From positions 1-7,865 of the forward strand of contig JADGAO010000163.1 of NCBI GenBank assembly GCA_015231995.1: 7,865 nt of DNA, written 5' to 3'. The notes beneath the pieces were generated by a model, which was given only the letters and a program-made list of their open reading frames with translations, was not told where the DNA came from and did not search any database. Both the position numbers and the translations under genes were made by a program. Origin of the DNA: Nitrospinota bacterium (GTDB taxonomy: Bacteria > Nitrospinota_A > UBA7883 > JACRLM01). Positions 5,835 through 7,865 of this stretch are shown piece by piece (position 1 is the first letter of the stretch; every line of letters begins with the position of its first letter).

Positions 5835-7388
5835 CTATGCGACCACGTTCAAAAGGCCGCTGTGCCCGTAAGCTCTCACTCTGGCTGGAGCGGATTCGTC
5901 CACAGCCGCCACTGGCGAGTTAGCCGTATGTCCATGGCCTCTGCGCCCGCTATCGCCGTGGCTCTGGGAGCCTGCGTTCTGCGCCATGCTGTCGTTCTTG
6001 AACTGGAAACCCTGCTCGCCGCCGACGGTGACGGATATTTCGTCCACCTTCAGCCCGCTCGCGTTAAGCGAGCGTTTGAGGGCCTCGATGTTGCCATCTA
6101 TCGCCTGTTTGACGTCATGATTGTCGGCCACTATCGCCGCGCGCACGACGCCTTCTTTAATTTCTATACGCATGTCAACCCGGCCAAGCGTGGGCGGGTC
6201 GAGCTTTATCACCATGTTTGACGAACCGTTGGGCCTTACGATGACCCTGGATTTTTCGACGACCTGATCGAGCACCATCCGCTCGAACGTCTGGCGGGAT
6301 GTACTGGCCGGCCGCGCGTTTGCCGGAGCCTGAGCCTGGTCGGTCTTGCCTGTTTGAGTGTTTACGCCGGAGGCCTGATCGGTTTCGTTCGTCAGGTTCT
6401 GAATGGTCAAGGCGGGTTTTGAGACCGCCTGTTGTGGCGCGGCTTCTTTCAACCCCTGGGCGCTTTGCGCCAGGGATGCAGGGTCGGCCAGCTTGAATGA
6501 ATCCAGGGCGGAAACTTCCGGTTTGGAATCACCCGCTGGCGCTGTCGTTAAAATCGAGGCCGTGGAGGACCCCGTGTTGGAACCCATTCCATTCGATCCG
6601 TCTTTCGCGTTGGATGAGCCGTTCTGCAAACCGGAATTATCCGGGGAGACGTCTACGCTAGAAGCCTGCGAAGCCACAGCGTCTTTGGAGGCTTTCATAC
6701 CGTTAAGGGTGGGCGTAGAAGAATCGTTTTTCATGTTGGCGGTTGATTCGCCAGCGGATATGGTTTTAGCGTCCGCAAGAGCCGCCGCCTTGTCCGCCAA
6801 TGCGGAAAGGAATTTCCCATTCTCCTCGCCGCCTATGCCAAGTGAGACAAGAGCGGAGCCGATTGCTTTTGAATCGCCGGAGATAAGAGCCAGCTTCAAA
6901 TCTTCCGGGACAGCCCCGGCAAGGTCAACGCCCGGTTTCAATCCGCTCATATCAGCCAGATTCAATCCGAGCTTGGAGAGCAGGTCGCCAAGATTCATGT
7001 TGTCAAGATTGGCGATAATGGAATCGTAGGCTTTGGGGTCGTTCTTTTTGAGCTTTTCTATCTTGTCGGCGAGGATTTCTTCGTCAGCCTGTTTCGCCTC
7101 TTTGACGGAAGAATGATTCTCTTTTTTATTCCTGCCGGATTTGGCGACGGCGGCGGATTTGGTTTCCTTGTTCAGCCTGGAAGTCTCCGCCTCTTTACCG
7201 GCGTCGCTTTCGTTGCGTTTGCCCTCATTGGCTTCGTTCGTATTCTGGATGGCCTTTGTGGAGTTTTCCATGGACGAGTCGAAAATTTTCTGGAAAGCGT
7301 TATCGCTAACCGCTTTACCTGTCGCGCCCACTTGTATTAAGGATGTGGCGCCTTTCATGAACAGATCAGCTAAAACCGGTATAGTCAT
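5835..7388 (-). CDS. fliK: Flagellar hook-length control protein FliK
   Basis: The product has 517 residues from the ATG at 7388. That start is chosen because AGGGAG (7396-7401) lies 7 bases upstream; the frame stays open up to 7565, but there it runs through AT-rich promoter sequence. FliK acts as the ruler that switches export from hook to filament subunits. The C-terminal Flg_hook domain (about 370-460) contains LDPPTLGRVDM (396-406), followed by the alternating beta/helix pattern typical of the export-switch domain. The N-terminal two thirds are poorly conserved: a Lys/Glu/Asn-rich stretch (about 45-125), then Ser/Gly/Asn/Ala-rich linker. This is longer than the 405 residues of Salmonella FliK. 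The tail after the domain has a Gly/His-rich patch (SHGDSGRRGHGH, about 476-487). It is first in the operon with flgD and flgE. Confidence 0.92.
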   Translation of the reverse strand: MTIPVLADLFMKGATSLIQVGATGKAVSDNAFQKIFDSSMENSTKAIQNTNEANEGKRNESDAGKEAETSRLNKETKSAAVAKSGRNKKENHSSVKEAKQADEEILADKIEKLKKNDPKAYDSIIANLDNMNLGDLLSKLGLNLADMSGLKPGVDLAGAVPEDLKLALISGDSKAIGSALVSLGIGGEENGKFLSALADKAAALADAKTISAGESTANMKNDSSTPTLNGMKASKDAVASQASSVDVSPDNSGLQNGSSNAKDGSNGMGSNTGSSTASILTTAPAGDSKPEVSALDSFKLADPASLAQSAQGLKEAAPQQAVSKPALTIQNLTNETDQASGVNTQTGKTDQAQAPANARPASTSRQTFERMVLDQVVEKSRVIVRPNGSSNMVIKLDPPTLGRVDMRIEIKEGVVRAAIVADNHDVKQAIDGNIEALKRSLNASGLKVDEISVTVGGEQGFQFKNDSMAQNAGSQSHGDSGRRGHGHTANSPVAAVDESAPARVRAYGHSGLLNVVA

Positions 7389-7437
7389 TTTCTCTCTCCC
7401 TAACTCAATGTCACTTTGCTTCTTGCCAATAATGTTT

Positions 7438-7452
7438 ACAAAGGCCGTGCCA
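7438..7452 (-). promoter_or_regulatory. Sigma-54-type promoter of the fliK-flgD-flgE operon
   Basis: On the minus strand TGGCACGGCCTTTGT (7452-7438) matches the RpoN consensus TGGCACG-N4-TTGC at every position except the last (T for C). The GG and the -12 G have the correct 10-base spacing. Transcription would begin about 12 bases further on, near 7427, giving a leader of about 40 bases before the fliK ATG. Sigma-54 control of hook genes is well known in many Gram-negative bacteria. The C-to-T change at -12 is a weakness. Confidence 0.68.
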
Positions 7453-7481
7453 AAGGTAAAAAATAGAAAAATATCTTTATT

Positions 7482-7494
7482 TATCAATTGGTTA
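7482..7494 (+). promoter_or_regulatory. IHF-like binding site upstream of the sigma-54 promoter
   Basis: TATCAATTGGTTA (7482-7494) fits the IHF consensus WATCAA-N4-TTR at every defined base. It lies 30-42 bases upstream of the -24 element, inside a run of A/T tracts. That is the usual position of a bend between an enhancer-bound activator and sigma-54 polymerase. The AT-rich context raises the chance of a random match. Confidence 0.4.
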
Positions 7495-7532
7495 ATATTT
7501 TTCAAGATCGCGCTAAAGTTTTTGGGGCGCTC

Positions 7533-7543
7533 TGCCGACGGCA
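7533..7543. promoter_or_regulatory. Small dyad upstream of the hook promoter, possible activator site
   Basis: TGCCG-A-CGGCA is a perfect 5-bp dyad about 80 bases upstream of the sigma-54 element. Enhancer-binding activators of flagellar sigma-54 promoters bind dyads at about this distance. There is no second copy nearby, and no known consensus can be assigned. Confidence 0.2.
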
Positions 7544-7561
7544 AATGCTTCCCCTCTACAG

Positions 7562-7621
7562 GCAAAAGCTTTAGGGGAGAGAGAGGTATCGCAGGGGTCT
7601 TTTCGAAAGGAGAGCTTTTGC
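7562..7621. repeat. 9-bp inverted repeat bracketing a G/A-rich spacer
   Basis: GCAAAAGCT (7562-7570) is the exact reverse complement of AGCTTTTGC (7613-7621), 42 bases apart. The interior includes TTTCGAAA and a purine-rich run. It lies between the hook promoter region and the REP-like cluster. Its function is unknown; it could be a long stem or the edge of a small element. Confidence 0.3.
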
Positions 7622-7628
7622 GACCGTT

Positions 7629-7660
7629 GTCATCCTGAGGGAGTCCTCGACCGCAGGATC
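7629..7660 (+). repeat. REP-like hairpin repeat, copy A
   Basis: The copy begins GTCATCCTGAGG and ends CCGCAGGATC. ATCCTG (7632-7637) pairs with CAGGAT (7654-7659), and an inner AGG/CCT stem closes a small loop. It shares its start and end with copy B at 7724-7755. It is extragenic, as expected of dispersed hairpin repeats. Confidence 0.7.
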
Positions 7661-7687
7661 AAAATAAAATGGAATATTCTATTTGAT

Positions 7688-7713
7688 GGATTCTTCGCGT
7701 TGCTCAGAATGAC
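7688..7713 (-). repeat. REP-like hairpin repeat, copy C, inverted
   Basis: Read on the minus strand it begins GTCATTCTGAG (7713-7703), one base different from copies A and B, and ends in AGAATCC. ATTCT (7690-7694) and AGAAT (7706-7710) form the stem. It faces copy A across a near-palindrome centred on GAATATTC (7672-7679), with ATCAAA (7658-7663) mirrored by TTTGAT (7682-7687). Confidence 0.6.
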
Positions 7714-7723
7714 ATGTTGTTCT

Positions 7724-7755
7724 CATCCTGAGGGACCCTCGGCGACCGCAGGATC
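7724..7755 (+). repeat. REP-like hairpin repeat, copy B
   Basis: The copy matches copy A at both ends (CATCCTGAGGGA and GACCGCAGGATC) but differs in the centre. ATCCTG (7725-7730) pairs with CAGGAT (7749-7754), and AGG (7731-7733) pairs with CCT (7737-7739). Both copies keep the fold although the middle differs by a small length change. Confidence 0.7.
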
Positions 7756-7865
7756 AAAGTAGAATAAATTGTTTATTGCTGTCCGAGGTCTTCTTCGCCT
7801 CGGACTCCTAATCCCGGATTCCGAAGTTGAAAACGCTTTGGCTCCTGATTGCTTTGTTTTTCATT
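7756..7865. other. Noncoding right end with one strong hairpin
   Basis: GTCCGAGG (7781-7788) pairs perfectly with CCTCGGAC (7798-7805) around a 9-base loop. No T-run follows on either strand, so it is not a convincing terminator. A weaker AATAAA/TTTATT dyad lies at 7763-7777. No convincing gene is seen up to the window edge; the only ORF is an 18-codon one on the minus strand (7808-7864). Confidence 0.5.

Noticed and set aside
7500..7540. Sigma-70 promoter from TTGAAA on the minus strand before fliK
   Set aside because: No good -10 hexamer occurs at 16-18 bases, and the sigma-54 match is much stronger.
7389..7565. 59-residue N-terminal extension of FliK
   Set aside because: The internal ATG at 7388 has a strong ribosome binding site, while the extension covers the sigma-54 element and AT-rich promoter DNA.
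7629..7755. CRISPR array
   Set aside because: There are only three imperfect copies, one of them inverted, with unequal spacing. This fits REP-like hairpins, not a CRISPR.
7808..7864. 18-codon minus-strand ORF beginning MKNKAIRSQS
   Set aside because: It is too short to support, has no ribosome binding site that can be judged at the edge, and lies in repeat-rich noncoding DNA.

Overview
The window carries two gene blocks, both on the minus strand, so the reading order runs from high to low coordinates. The first block (7565 down to 3640) is a flagellar hook operon, fliK-flgD-flgE. It has tight spacing, strong ribosome binding sites, a sigma-54-type promoter with a nearby IHF-like site, and an intrinsic terminator. 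The second block (about 3600 down to the left edge) encodes a membrane-anchored Ser/Thr protein kinase, a possible 27-codon coupling ORF, and a large redox fusion protein that runs off the left end.

The redox protein is the most unusual content. It is open in one frame for all 594 visible codons. It joins a diheme cytochrome b domain (all four His ligands visible), a two-cluster ferredoxin domain, an MvhD-like domain (the small [2Fe-2S] electron-transfer module of hydrogenase/heterodisulfide reductase complexes), a further membrane helix and a beta-rich tail that is probably periplasmic. The inferred role is electron exchange between the membrane quinone pool and a soluble iron-sulfur or flavin partner. 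I do not know a named complex with exactly this subunit.

The hook operon is conventional in content: FliK measures hook length, FlgD is the hook cap or scaffold, and FlgE is the hook protein. The kinase gene has its own candidate promoter, embedded in a perfect 9-bp inverted repeat, and a terminator separates it from flgE. It is therefore more likely linked to the redox gene than to the flagellum. Kinase stop, small ORF and cytochrome start overlap as TGATG and ATGA, which suggests translational coupling.

The right end (7389-7865) is noncoding. It holds the promoter region of the hook operon and a cluster of REP-like hairpin repeats (GTCAT[C/T]CTGAG family) with one copy inverted.

The organism is a flagellated bacterium with fairly GC-rich genes. 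Sigma-54 control of hook genes and the mix of cytochrome b, ferredoxin and MvhD modules point to an anaerobic or facultative Gram-negative lineage such as Desulfobacterota, Nitrospirota or Nitrospinota. That placement is inference; nothing here fixes the taxon.
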